From Bin87 sp965243255 (lineage in GTDB: Bacteria; Chloroflexota; Dehalococcoidia; Lucifugimonadales; UBA3495): a stretch of DNA of 64,000 nucleotides. The stretch lies in assembly GCA_965243255.1 (NCBI GenBank), contig CBDEUH010000004.1, positions 2,108,001-2,172,000 of the forward strand, read 5' to 3'. Within the stretch, counting starts at the first letter, position 1; the number at the start of each line of letters is the position of its first letter. Both the position numbers and the translations under genes were made by a program. The notes beneath the pieces are model-generated. The model was not told where the DNA came from, searched no databases, and was given only the letters and a program-made list of their open reading frames with translations. Positions 1 to 7,681 of this stretch are shown one piece after another.

Positions 1-1
1 A

Positions 2-694
2 CTGACCGGCGCCTTTGTGGTGGGCCCGCGCATGGGCAAATTCATCGGCGGCAAGGCCCAGGAACTGCCAGCGCACAGCACTCCCTTTGTGGTGGTGGGC
101 ACGTTCATCCTCTTCTTCGGCTGGTTCGGCTTCAACATTGGCTGGGGCGACGACATTGGGCTGAACGCGGTCAACACGCTGCTGTCCGGCGCGACGGGCG
201 CGGTGGTTGCCCTCTATATCACGCTGATTGCCAAGGGCAAGGCCGACATCCTGATGGCCTGCAACGGCGCGCTGGCCGGACTGGTGGGCATCACCGCGCC
301 GGTGAACTTCGTTGACCCGTGGGCCGCCGTGGTGATTGGCGCCATCGCCGCGCCGGTGATGTACGGCTCGGTGATGCTCATGGAGCGGGTGCTGAAGATC
401 GACGACCCGGTGGGCGCCATCAGCGTGCACGGCGTAACCGGACTGTGGGGCCTGCTGGCCATTGCCATCTTCGCCAACGACGGCGGGCTGGTCGGCGGCA
501 GCGCAGAGCTCATCGTGCCGCAGATCGTGAGCATCGTCGCCGTGGTGGTCTGGTCCCTGGTAACCGGCTTCGCCCTGTTCTACCTGCTCAAGTTCACCAT
601 GGGCGTCCGCGTCAGCGAGGCCGAGGAACTGGAAGGTCTGGACATCTCGGAGCACGGTATCCAGACCTACCCCGAGTCGGCGGCCACCAGCTAG
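2..694 (+). CDS. amt: Ammonium transporter (Amt family), C-terminal part, cut by window start
   Basis: The frame is open from base 2, so the gene begins upstream of the window. The visible ~230 residues carry the C-terminal half of an Amt/MEP/Rh ammonium channel: glycine-rich membrane helices, the FFGWFGFN segment, and the second pore histidine in the ISVHGVTGLWG motif. The first pore histidine (GGTVVHI region) would lie upstream. The short cytosolic tail ends in SAATS. It is followed by a strong intrinsic terminator and then by a second, complete Amt gene. The two Amt proteins share the same tail layout (VRVSEAEELEGLDISEHG here), so they are probably paralogues that import ammonium for the glutamine synthetase downstream. 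Confidence 0.9.
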   Translation: MTGAFVVGPRMGKFIGGKAQELPAHSTPFVVVGTFILFFGWFGFNIGWGDDIGLNAVNTLLSGATGAVVALYITLIAKGKADILMACNGALAGLVGITAPVNFVDPWAAVVIGAIAAPVMYGSVMLMERVLKIDDPVGAISVHGVTGLWGLLAIAIFANDGGLVGGSAELIVPQIVSIVAVVVWSLVTGFALFYLLKFTMGVRVSEAEELEGLDISEHGIQTYPESAATS

Positions 695-725
695 CGCTGG
701 GCCGGGAACATTCCCTCTCCTCACG

Positions 726-770
726 GCGGGGGTCGGGGGTAGTGGCCACCCCCGGCCCCCGCTTTTCCCT
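726..770 (+). terminator. Intrinsic terminator after first amt
   Basis: A 15-bp stem (726-740 pairing with 748-762, one G-U pair) with a 7-nt loop is followed by TTTTCCCTT. It lies 31 bp after the stop codon of the first ammonium transporter and should separate it from the second. Confidence 0.8.
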
Positions 771-779
771 TCCCGGCGC

Positions 780-823
780 GTAACACCTTTGTAACATTTC
801 CGTCATTTGTCCGTAACACCGCA
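780..823 (+). promoter_or_regulatory. Four 11-bp direct repeats (GTAAC/GTCAT boxes) upstream of amt
   Basis: GTAAC starts at 780, 791 and 813, and a related GTCAT starts at 802, giving four copies in exact 11-bp register. Direct repeats at 10-11 bp spacing are the usual binding pattern of OmpR/PhoB-type regulators. The array lies about 140 bp before the second amt start. The same box, seen on the other strand as GTTAC, occurs upstream of the two hybrid kinase genes of this window. Confidence 0.55.
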
Positions 824-961
824 AACCTACACTCAGGTGGTGTTTTTCTGCTTGCGTCTGCCGACCAAATACGTCGCCGACGGAATGGCCAATCCGCCTG
901 CGGGCGGGCCGGGGCGTCGGGACGGCAGGGCAAACATCCGCTGCTGTGAGGAGACAACCTA

Positions 962-2182
962 ATGGAGTTCAGCGAACTGGAGGTATTCACCTTCCTGATT
1001 TCGTCGGCGCTGGTATTCATCATGGTGCCCGGCCTGGCGTTGTTCTACGGAGGGTTGGTACGACACAAGAACGTTATCGGCACGATGATGCACTCGGTCA
1101 CGGCCATCGGCCTGGTGAGCGTGATCTGGGTGCTGTGGGGCTACAGCCTGGCCTTCGGGAACAGCGTCGGCGGCTTCGGCTTCGTCGGCGACCTGACCAA
1201 GTTCGGAATGATTGACGTCAATCCCGACGAACAGGCCTTCATGGTCTTCCAGGGTATGTTCGCCATCATCACCGTGGCGTTGATTGCCGGCGGTTTCGCC
1301 GAGCGGTTCAAGTTTTCGTCCTACGTCATCTTCGCCGCGCTGTGGGTAACCATCGTGTACGCGCCCCTGTGCCACTGGGTGTGGGGCGGCGGCTGGCTGG
1401 GCAACCTGGGCAGCGTGCTGGGCATGAGTGAGTCCGGGTTTGCCCTGGACTTCGCCGGCGGAACGGTGGTGCACATCGCCTCCGGCACGGCGGCGCTGGC
1501 GGCGGCGTTCATCGTGGGGCGACGCTCCGGGTTCGGCACGTCGGCGATGATTCCCCACAACGTGCCCCTGGTGCTGCTGGGCGCCGGCCTGCTCTGGTTC
1601 GGCTGGTTCGGCTTCAACGCCGGCAGCAGCTTCAACCTTTCCACCTGGGACGCGGCCAACGCCTTTGTCGTTACCAACGTGGCGGCGGCAACCGCCATGT
1701 CGGCCTGGTCGGTGGTGTCCTGGTTCGTGACCAAGCGGCCGTCGGCCAGCGGCGCGGCGGCGGGCGCGGTGGCCGGACTGGTGGCGATTACCCCGGCCGC
1801 CGGTTTCGTGGGCGTGATGCCGGCCATCATCATCGGGGCCGGCGCCGGCGCGGCCTGCTTCTTCGCCGTGGAGCTGATTCACAAGCTGCGCATCGACGAC
1901 TCCCTGGACGTGTTTGGCATCCACGGCATCGGCGGGATGTGGGGCGCGCTGGCCACGGGCCTGTTCGTCGGTATCGGCTTCGGCGCGCTGGAGGCCGACG
2001 TGTCGCGCATTGAGCAGGTGCTCTACCAGCTGATCGGAATCGGCGCTTCCTTTGGGTGGTCCTTCGTGGTGTCCAGCATCATCCTGCTGGCGCTGAAGTA
2101 CACCATTGGGCTGCGGGTCAACAACACCGAGGAAGAAGTCGGCATCGACCTGACCCAGCACGGCGAAGGCACGAGCCAGTAA
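962..2182 (+). CDS. amt: Ammonium transporter (Amt family), complete
   Basis: A 406-residue inner-membrane ammonium channel. It begins MEFSELEVFTF without a long signal peptide, and has about eleven hydrophobic helices. The twin pore histidines are H171 (FAGGTVVHIASG) and H321 (FGIHGIGGMWGAL), and the FQGMF segment near residue 100 matches the phenylalanine gate region. A purine-rich GAGGAGAC lies just before the ATG. No PII (glnK) gene is next to it. The glutamine synthetase 95 bp downstream suggests a simple ammonium capture and assimilation unit. The upstream 11-bp repeats may regulate it. Confidence 0.95.
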   Translation: MEFSELEVFTFLISSALVFIMVPGLALFYGGLVRHKNVIGTMMHSVTAIGLVSVIWVLWGYSLAFGNSVGGFGFVGDLTKFGMIDVNPDEQAFMVFQGMFAIITVALIAGGFAERFKFSSYVIFAALWVTIVYAPLCHWVWGGGWLGNLGSVLGMSESGFALDFAGGTVVHIASGTAALAAAFIVGRRSGFGTSAMIPHNVPLVLLGAGLLWFGWFGFNAGSSFNLSTWDAANAFVVTNVAAATAMSAWSVVSWFVTKRPSASGAAAGAVAGLVAITPAAGFVGVMPAIIIGAGAGAACFFAVELIHKLRIDDSLDVFGIHGIGGMWGALATGLFVGIGFGALEADVSRIEQVLYQLIGIGASFGWSFVVSSIILLALKYTIGLRVNNTEEEVGIDLTQHGEGTSQ

Positions 2183-2220
2183 TCAATACCGCGGTGGTAC
2201 AATTACAACACGACAAATCT

Positions 2221-2248
2221 GTAGGGGCGAATAATAATTCGCCCTTAC
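2221..2248. repeat. Short palindromic repeat between amt and glnA
   Basis: A 12-bp stem with one G-U pair (2221-2232 with 2237-2248) encloses an AATA loop. It begins GTAGGGGCGAAT and has no T-run. Related GYAGGGGC palindromes occur at 15696, 49153 and 58570, so it is probably a dispersed element, though it could also fold in the mRNA leader of glnA. Confidence 0.6.
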
Positions 2249-2276
2249 AACATGCCGCTTACGCAGGAGAGCGCTC

Positions 2277-3617
2277 GTGCTGACCGACCAACACGCCGCC
2301 GAGCGCGAATACGTGCTCCGCAGCGCCCGCGACTTCGACGTCAAGTTCGTGCGCCTGTGGTTCACCGACATACTGGGGAACCTGAAGGGGTTCGCCATCA
2401 CGGTGGACGACCTGGAGGATGCGCTGGAACTGGGCGTCGGCTTTGACGGCGCGGCCATCGACGGCTACACCACCGACGAAGAGAGCGACCTGCGGGCCTT
2501 TCCCGACCCCACCACCTTCACCCTGCTGCCCTGGCGGCCCCGCCAGAACGCCGTGGCCCGCATCTTCTGCGATATCCGCACGCCCAGGGGCGAACCCTTC
2601 AGCGGCGACCCTCGACAGGTGTTGAAGCGCAACCTGGAGCGGTTGGCCAGCCTGGGCTACATCTACTACGTTGGGCCGGAACTGGAATACTTTTACCTGC
2701 GCGACGCCGAGTCTCCGGAACCGCTGGACACCTATGGGTACTACGACCAGTTGTCCACGGGGCATACCGCCGACCTGCGCCGGGACACGGTGCTGAACCT
2801 GGCCGAAATGGGCATCCCCGTCAAGTACTCCCATCATGAAGGGGCGCACAGCCAGCACGAGATTGACCTCCAGTACACCGATGCCCTGACCATGGCCGAC
2901 AACGTGATGACGGCCCGGCTGGTCATCAAGGAACTGGCCCAGCAGCAGGGGGTGTACGCCTCGTTTATGCCCAAGCCCTTCCGCAGCGAGAACGGCAGCG
3001 GAATGCACACTCATCAGTCGCTGTTCCGGGGCAACACCAACGCCTTCTACGACACCGACGACGACCTGCACCTTTCCGTAACGGGCAAACGCTTCATCGC
3101 CGGACTGCTGCGCCACTCACCGGAGATAACCCTGGTTACCAATCAGTGGGTCAATTCCTACAAGCGGCTGGTGCCGGGCTATGAGGCGCCGGTGCACGTG
3201 TCCTGGACCATGTCCAACCGCCTGGATTTGATACGGGTTCCCTCGTACAAGACGGGTTACGACACCTCGCTGCGGGTGGAATACCGGGCGCCGGATCCGG
3301 CCTGCAACCCGTACCTGGCGTTCAGTTCGCTGCTGGCCGCCGGGCTCAAGGGCATTGAAGAGGAGTACCCGTTGCCGGCGCCGGTTACGGCCGACGTGTC
3401 GCGTATGCCGCCGGAGGAACGGTCGGCCCGCGGCATCACCAGGCTACCCCGAAACCTGGGGGAGGCCATCACCCTGGCCGAGGAAAGCACGCTGCTGCAG
3501 GAAACCCTGGGGGAGTTTGTATTCGATGCGTTGATCCGCAACAAAAAGAAGGAATGGGAAGAGTACAGCTCCGCGGTAACCGACTACGAAATCGCCCGCT
3601 ACCTTCCGTTGCTGTAG
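2277..3617 (+). CDS. glnA: Glutamine synthetase, type I
   Basis: Makes glutamine from glutamate, ammonia and ATP in the cytoplasm. The GTG start at 2277 is preceded by AGGAGA with 6-nt spacing. Family motifs are in order: the latch-like GVGFDGAAIDGY (about residue 53), GPELEYFY with metal/substrate glutamates near 135-137, EGAHSQHEIDLQY, SGMHTHQSLF, NSYKRLVPGYEAP and RVEYRAPDPACNPYLAF. At 446 residues it has the length of short GSI-alpha/gamma forms. The NLYDLP adenylylation loop typical of enterobacterial GSI-beta is not visible (RLPRNLGEAI at that place), so control by adenylylation is unlikely. It follows the ammonium transporter. Confidence 0.93.
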   Translation: MLTDQHAAEREYVLRSARDFDVKFVRLWFTDILGNLKGFAITVDDLEDALELGVGFDGAAIDGYTTDEESDLRAFPDPTTFTLLPWRPRQNAVARIFCDIRTPRGEPFSGDPRQVLKRNLERLASLGYIYYVGPELEYFYLRDAESPEPLDTYGYYDQLSTGHTADLRRDTVLNLAEMGIPVKYSHHEGAHSQHEIDLQYTDALTMADNVMTARLVIKELAQQQGVYASFMPKPFRSENGSGMHTHQSLFRGNTNAFYDTDDDLHLSVTGKRFIAGLLRHSPEITLVTNQWVNSYKRLVPGYEAPVHVSWTMSNRLDLIRVPSYKTGYDTSLRVEYRAPDPACNPYLAFSSLLAAGLKGIEEEYPLPAPVTADVSRMPPEERSARGITRLPRNLGEAITLAEESTLLQETLGEFVFDALIRNKKKEWEEYSSAVTDYEIARYLPLL

Positions 3618-3641
3618 CAACAGCCGCCAAGGCAGGACGAA

Positions 3642-4397
3642 ATGCAGTTCTCGGGCAAGCTGGTCATCATCGCCGCCCTGGCGGTAACCGTCCTGCTGGT
3701 CAGCAACATCATCGCCATCAAGCCGGTTAGCTTGTTCACGCTGCCGTTCAACTTCATCGGCAACAAAGACTTTGTGGTGTCGGCGGCCGAGATCTGTTTC
3801 CCGATCAGTTATATCATCAGCGATATCCTCACCGAGGTGTACGGGTTCCGAGTTGCCCGGGGCGTGATTTGGCTGGGCTTCGTCTGCAACGTGCTGATGG
3901 TGTTCCTGTTCTGGGTGGGCGGCATCATCCCTGGGGCCGGTTTCTGGGAAAGCCAGGCGGCATACGAAAGCATCCTGGGAGCCACCAGCTGGATATTGGT
4001 GGGTTCTTTCGTGGCCTACATCATCGGCGAGTTCACCAACGCGGTGGTTATGGTGCTGCTGAAGAATCGAACCAGGGGCCGGTTCCTGTGGCTCCGCACC
4101 ATATCCTCCACCGTGGTGGGCCAGGGGATAGACTCGCTGCTGTTCTTCACCATCGCCTTCGGCATTTCCGGTCTGTGGATTGGCGAAGACGGCTCCTGGC
4201 TGCCGGTGTTCAACGCGGCAGTTTGCGCGTGGATAGCAAAGTCGGTGTACGAAATCGCGGCCACACCGCTGACCTATCTGGTGGTAAACTGGCTCAAGCG
4301 CACCGAGGGGATGGACGCCTACGACGCGCCGCGGTCGCTCAATCCCTTTGGGGTCTTCGGGGGCGGTCCCGACACCAACGCCGCCGCGCCTGCCTGA
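3642..4397 (+). CDS. yhhQ: Queuosine precursor transporter (YhhQ/VUT family)
   Basis: A 251-residue membrane protein with about six helices. The family signature FPISYIISDILTEVYGFR lies near residues 51-68 and is followed by IWLGF, as in YhhQ/COG1738 proteins that import queuosine precursors (preQ0/preQ1) for tRNA modification. The later TISSTVVGQGIDSLLFF helix also fits the family. The gene starts 24 bp after glnA. No other queuosine gene is visible nearby. The family call is firm, the exact substrate is inferred. Confidence 0.85.
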   Translation: MQFSGKLVIIAALAVTVLLVSNIIAIKPVSLFTLPFNFIGNKDFVVSAAEICFPISYIISDILTEVYGFRVARGVIWLGFVCNVLMVFLFWVGGIIPGAGFWESQAAYESILGATSWILVGSFVAYIIGEFTNAVVMVLLKNRTRGRFLWLRTISSTVVGQGIDSLLFFTIAFGISGLWIGEDGSWLPVFNAAVCAWIAKSVYEIAATPLTYLVVNWLKRTEGMDAYDAPRSLNPFGVFGGGPDTNAAAPA

Positions 4398-4418
4398 TTT
4401 CGCTGCGGAGCCGCCAAT

Positions 4419-4616
4419 ATGCCAGGGCCGGAACTACAGGAACCTCAGTACCGGGGCATCCGAAATGTCCTCTACGGGTTTCGGATCGCCATGGTCAACG
4501 TGCGGCACTCCGGCATCCCATGGTGGCGGCTGCCGGCGGAGGTGGCGTCCAATCTACGGCTGAGGGCGCGCAACGGCTGGGTCTGCTGCGGCAACCACGC
4601 CCATCCGGGCTGTTGA
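4419..4616 (+). CDS. Cys-tailed miniprotein, copy 1
   Basis: A 65-residue protein of unknown function. It shares its layout with the next gene: MP....QEP at the start, a G-x-PW(W)R turn, SNL+L+ and a C-terminal CCGNxxxPGC tail (CCGNHAHPGC here). The clustered cysteines suggest metal binding or redox chemistry, but no function is known to me. It starts 21 bp after the transporter, and a hairpin-like GCTGGCGTGCCCGGC follows its stop. Conservation between the two copies in protein ends, stop codon and downstream sequence supports a real, duplicated gene. Confidence 0.65.
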   Translation: MPGPELQEPQYRGIRNVLYGFRIAMVNVRHSGIPWWRLPAEVASNLRLRARNGWVCCGNHAHPGC

Positions 4617-4677
4617 CGGCCCTGAGCTGCGCTGGCGTGCCCGGCCCCGCACCCGATTTCGCAGGGAAAGTGAAACT

Positions 4678-4878
4678 ATGCCAGAGCACGACCACCAGGA
4701 ACCGCATCCGCACCATCACCACCACAATCGGCCGGACAGCCTGGGCTCAGCCTTCGCCAACCTGAGAGGGACGGGGTTGCCCTGGCGGCAGGTGCTGGCG
4801 TTGGTATGGTCCAACCTGAAGCTCAAAGTCAGCTCACTGCGGGGCTGCTGCGGCAACTACGGACAGCCGGGGTGTTGA
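4678..4878 (+). CDS. Cys-tailed miniprotein, copy 2 with His-rich N-terminus
   Basis: A 66-residue paralogue of the preceding gene. The N-terminus is His-rich (HDHQEPHPHHHHH, residues 4-16), which suggests metal binding. The C-terminal half keeps GLPWRQVLALVWSNLKLK and ends CCGNYGQPGC. The start ATG at 4678 follows a GGGAAAG stretch. Downstream of the stop, TGTTGACG and a GC(C/T)GGCGTG(T/C)CCGGC hairpin repeat what follows copy 1, so a unit of about 260 bp was duplicated. No function can be assigned. Confidence 0.7.
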   Translation: MPEHDHQEPHPHHHHHNRPDSLGSAFANLRGTGLPWRQVLALVWSNLKLKVSSLRGCCGNYGQPGC

Positions 4879-4959
4879 CGCCGTTAGGCTAAGCCGGCGT
4901 GTCCGGCTCGCTTTGCGTTACAATGGCGCTGTAACCGACCTTACGGCAGGAGCCAACTT

Positions 4960-5667
4960 ATGCACGCTGAACAGCGCCGGGTCGCCGGCGACGGCCTCCA
5001 CTACCTGGCCATCTTTCCCGACGACTACGACGCCGAAGCCGACTATCCCCTGGTGGTGATGCTGCACGGCTTCGGCGCCAATATGCAGGACCTGGCCGGT
5101 TTAGCTCCGTCCATCAACCGCAAGGGCTACGTGTACGTCTGCCCCAACGCGCCCATCCCCTTCGAGCTGGCGCCCGGCATGGTCGGTTACGGCTGGCATC
5201 CGCCCCGGGGCCAGGCCACCGAGGAGCACTACGAGCAGGCCGAGGCGTTTCTGGACGCCTTCTTTGCCCAGGTCATCGGCGAGTTTCGAGCCGACGGTGG
5301 CCGGGCCGCGCTGTTGGGCTTCTCCCAGGGCGGCGGCATGACCTACCGGATGGGCCTGGGACAGCCGGACACCTTCGCCGGCCTGGTGGCCCTCAGCGCG
5401 TCGCTGCCCGACCCGGAGGTGCTGCGCCCCCGCCTGCCCGACCATCGCAACCAGCCGGTATTCGTCGCCCACGGGCTCCATGACCAGATGGTATCCATGG
5501 ACAGCGCGCGCCGGACGCGGGAGTTTCTCGACGCCGAAGACTACAACCTGTCCTACCACGAGTACAGCATGGGCCACGAAATCCCCGCAGAAGTGCTGCG
5601 GGACATGGTGCCCTGGCTGGAATCCATCCTCCCGCCGCTGGTGGAGGAAACCGACCGCATCTTTTAG
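4960..5667 (+). CDS. Phospholipase/carboxylesterase-type alpha/beta hydrolase
   Basis: A 235-residue cytoplasmic serine hydrolase of the YpfH/dienelactone-hydrolase-like group. VMLHGFGAN (oxyanion region, residue 34 on), nucleophile S122 in GFSQGG, acid D175 in HGLHDQMV and H206 in MGHEIP form a complete catalytic triad. No signal peptide. ACGGCAGGAG precedes the ATG by about 9 nt. The substrate is unknown; small-molecule esters are typical of the family. It sits just before a PEP-mutase-like lyase. Confidence 0.85.
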   Translation: MHAEQRRVAGDGLHYLAIFPDDYDAEADYPLVVMLHGFGANMQDLAGLAPSINRKGYVYVCPNAPIPFELAPGMVGYGWHPPRGQATEEHYEQAEAFLDAFFAQVIGEFRADGGRAALLGFSQGGGMTYRMGLGQPDTFAGLVALSASLPDPEVLRPRLPDHRNQPVFVAHGLHDQMVSMDSARRTREFLDAEDYNLSYHEYSMGHEIPAEVLRDMVPWLESILPPLVEETDRIF

Positions 5668-5718
5668 CGGGCGGGCTGTATTGTGCCCATCCAAACGCCA
5701 ACCGGAGGTAATGCCATT

Positions 5719-6645
5719 ATGAAAGCCACCACCAAGCTGCGCCAAATGCTCGCGTCGGACCGGATGGTCGTCGCGCCCTTCGTGCTCAACGCCCTGCACG
5801 CCCGCATCGCTGAAGACGTGGGGCACCAGGCCGTCTATATGACCGGCGCCGGCACCGCCGCCGAAAAGGGATTCCCGGACGTCGGCCTGCTCACCATGAC
5901 CGAGATGGTGGCCAACGCCAAGTACATCGCCGACGCAATCAACATCCCCGTCATTTGCGACGCCGACACCGGCTACGGCAACCCGTTGAACGTGCGCCGC
6001 ACCGTGCGCGAGTATGAGGCCGCCGGCGTGGCCGCCATCCACCTGGAAGACCAGGTTTTTCCCAAGAAGTGCGGTTTCTTCGCCGGCAAGCAGGTGGTTC
6101 CCATCGAGGAGCACGTGCAGAAGATTCTCGCGGCTCTAGACGCCCGCACCGACCCGGATTTCGTCATCATCGCCCGCTGCGACGCCTACGCGGTCAACGG
6201 CTGGGAGGACACCGTAGCCCGCTGCCGGGCCTACGCTGACGCCGGCGCCGATCTGGTCTTCGTCGATGGCATCAAGTCCCAGGACGACATCCAGCGCTAC
6301 GCCGCCGACCTGCCCGACGTGCCCCGGATGTACAACGGCGACCTGGCCACCACGCAGACCATGGACGAGCTGGGCTACAAGATCATGATATGCGGCAGCA
6401 CCATCTGGCTGATTTACAAGCAGGTGCGCGCCGCCTACGAAGAGCTAATGAGCGACGGGATGGTGAACCCCGACCGCTACGGCACCCGCTGGGACGTGGC
6501 CTCCGTGCTGGGGCTGGACGCCATCTACGAGCTGGAAAAGAAGTACGGCGTGCAGGACGTGGGCACCGACGTGGCCGCGCTGGCCGCTGCCCAGGCCGCG
6601 CAGATGGCCGCCGACGCTGCAACCCTGACCGCCGCCGACAACTGA
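5719..6645 (+). CDS. Isocitrate lyase/PEP mutase superfamily lyase
   Basis: A 308-residue TIM-barrel enzyme. The start at 5719 is chosen for the GGAGG at 5704-5708. VICDADTGYGN carries the Mg-binding aspartates, LEDQVFPKKCGFFAGK is the active-site loop (KKCGH in isocitrate and methylisocitrate lyases, here KKCGF), and IARCDAYAVNGWEDT follows. Members cleave or form C-C or C-P bonds next to carboxylates (2-methylisocitrate, dimethylmalate, oxaloacetate, carboxyphosphoenolpyruvate). The His-to-Phe change in the loop argues against classic isocitrate lyase. No glyoxylate or methylcitrate genes are nearby, so the substrate is open. Confidence 0.85.
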   Translation: MKATTKLRQMLASDRMVVAPFVLNALHARIAEDVGHQAVYMTGAGTAAEKGFPDVGLLTMTEMVANAKYIADAINIPVICDADTGYGNPLNVRRTVREYEAAGVAAIHLEDQVFPKKCGFFAGKQVVPIEEHVQKILAALDARTDPDFVIIARCDAYAVNGWEDTVARCRAYADAGADLVFVDGIKSQDDIQRYAADLPDVPRMYNGDLATTQTMDELGYKIMICGSTIWLIYKQVRAAYEELMSDGMVNPDRYGTRWDVASVLGLDAIYELEKKYGVQDVGTDVAALAAAQAAQMAADAATLTAADN

Positions 6646-6659
6646 GCCGAGATGAGGCA

Positions 6660-7037
6660 ATGGACGCTCGCTATCGGCTGCTCTACGACGGCGAATGCCC
6701 GCTGTGCAGCCGGGAAGTGCTGACGCTGCACCGCCGTCGGCCCGAGGCCATTGAAGCGGTGGACATTATGGCGGCGGACTTCGACCCCGCCGCCTACGGG
6801 CTGGATGCGGCGCAGGTGCGGGGGGCTCTCTATGGCATCAAGCCCGACGGCAGCCTTACGGTGGGCATGGCAAGCCTGCGAGAAGCCTACCGGCTGGCCG
6901 GCGTGGGCTGGCTGATTGCCTGGACGGGATGGTGGCCGGCTCGCCCCGCCTGCGACGCCTTCTATCGCTGGTTTGCCCGCAACCGCATGGGCATCAGCCG
7001 GATGCTGGGCCGCTGCGACGGCAATTGCAGCGTCTAG
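6660..7037 (+). CDS. DCC-family (DUF393) thiol-disulfide oxidoreductase-like protein
   Basis: A 125-residue protein starting MDARYRLLYDGECPLCSREV. The YDGECPLC motif (residues 9-16) with its CxxC and the following helix is the hallmark of DUF393/YuxK proteins, predicted thioredoxin-fold redox proteins. A Trp-rich hydrophobic stretch (VGWLIAWTGWWPA) and a final CDGNCSV follow. It begins 15 bp after the lyase gene and may be cotranscribed. Biochemical role unknown. Confidence 0.85.
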   Translation: MDARYRLLYDGECPLCSREVLTLHRRRPEAIEAVDIMAADFDPAAYGLDAAQVRGALYGIKPDGSLTVGMASLREAYRLAGVGWLIAWTGWWPARPACDAFYRWFARNRMGISRMLGRCDGNCSV

Positions 7038-7042
7038 GAGAG

Positions 7043-7591
7043 TCAGTAGGTCAGCGCGTCCGCCGTCCCTTCGGGCAGCTCCACCTGCAGCGCCTGCAAG
7101 GCGTGGGCCAGGCCGTGGTAGTAGGCAACCACTACCAGCAGGTCAATGACGCCGGCGTCGCCGATGATGCCACGCAGGGCCTCGAAACTGGCGTCGGAGA
7201 CGCGATGCTGGCGCAGCAGCTCAATCACGAAACCCGACACGGCGGCGTCATCCCCGGATAACCCGTTTGGGGAGCGGTACTCGTGAATGGCGGCAATGTC
7301 GGCGTCGGTCAGCCCGGCGTTTTTCGCGGCCGGCTGGTTCACCGTCCAGACGTAATGCCCGCAGGCTTCCCGCGCCGCCGTCAGCACGGCCACCGCCTTG
7401 ACCCGGGGCGGCAGCGGCGTCTCAAAGCGCGCGTAGCCACCCAGGTGGGCGAAGTTGCTGGCCGCCTGGGGGTTGTTGAGCAGGGCGGCGTAGTTTCGCT
7501 GCACCCCGCCACGGGAGGTTTCAATATCATCCCAAACCGCCTGTCCGGCGGCGTCCATGCTGTCGCGGGTTGCGAAAGGTACTCGGGTCAT
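7043..7591 (-). CDS. Carboxymuconolactone decarboxylase family protein
   Basis: A 182-residue AhpD-like helical protein. The ATG at 7591 is preferred over one 54 bp upstream because GCGAGG lies 10 nt before it. ARFETPLPPRVKAVAVLTAAREACGHYVWTVNQPAAKNAG matches the CMD core, but the usual CxxCxxxH redox motif is reduced to a single Cys before GHYVW, so peroxidase activity is uncertain. Such stand-alone CMD proteins are common next to catabolic genes. It converges on the DCC gene with 5 bp between. Confidence 0.8.
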   Translation of the reverse strand: MTRVPFATRDSMDAAGQAVWDDIETSRGGVQRNYAALLNNPQAASNFAHLGGYARFETPLPPRVKAVAVLTAAREACGHYVWTVNQPAAKNAGLTDADIAAIHEYRSPNGLSGDDAAVSGFVIELLRQHRVSDASFEALRGIIGDAGVIDLLVVVAYYHGLAHALQALQVELPEGTADALTY

Positions 7592-7681
7592 GGTGTCTTG
7601 GCCTCGCTGTGGTGTTCTTAAAATAGCCGGCAGCGATGGTATCACCGCCGCCGGCCACTGTCTCTGTCGCTTTGGGAGAGC

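Noticed and set aside
836..855. A possible sigma-54 promoter (TGG...TTGC) before the second amt
   Set aside because: The GG-GC spacing is 13 instead of 10, so it does not fit the sigma-54 consensus.
959..2161. A 400-codon open frame on the minus strand opposite the second ammonium transporter
   Set aside because: It is the antisense shadow of a clear Amt gene; its translation is low-complexity His/Gln/Gly/Arg-rich, as expected from high-GC codon bias.
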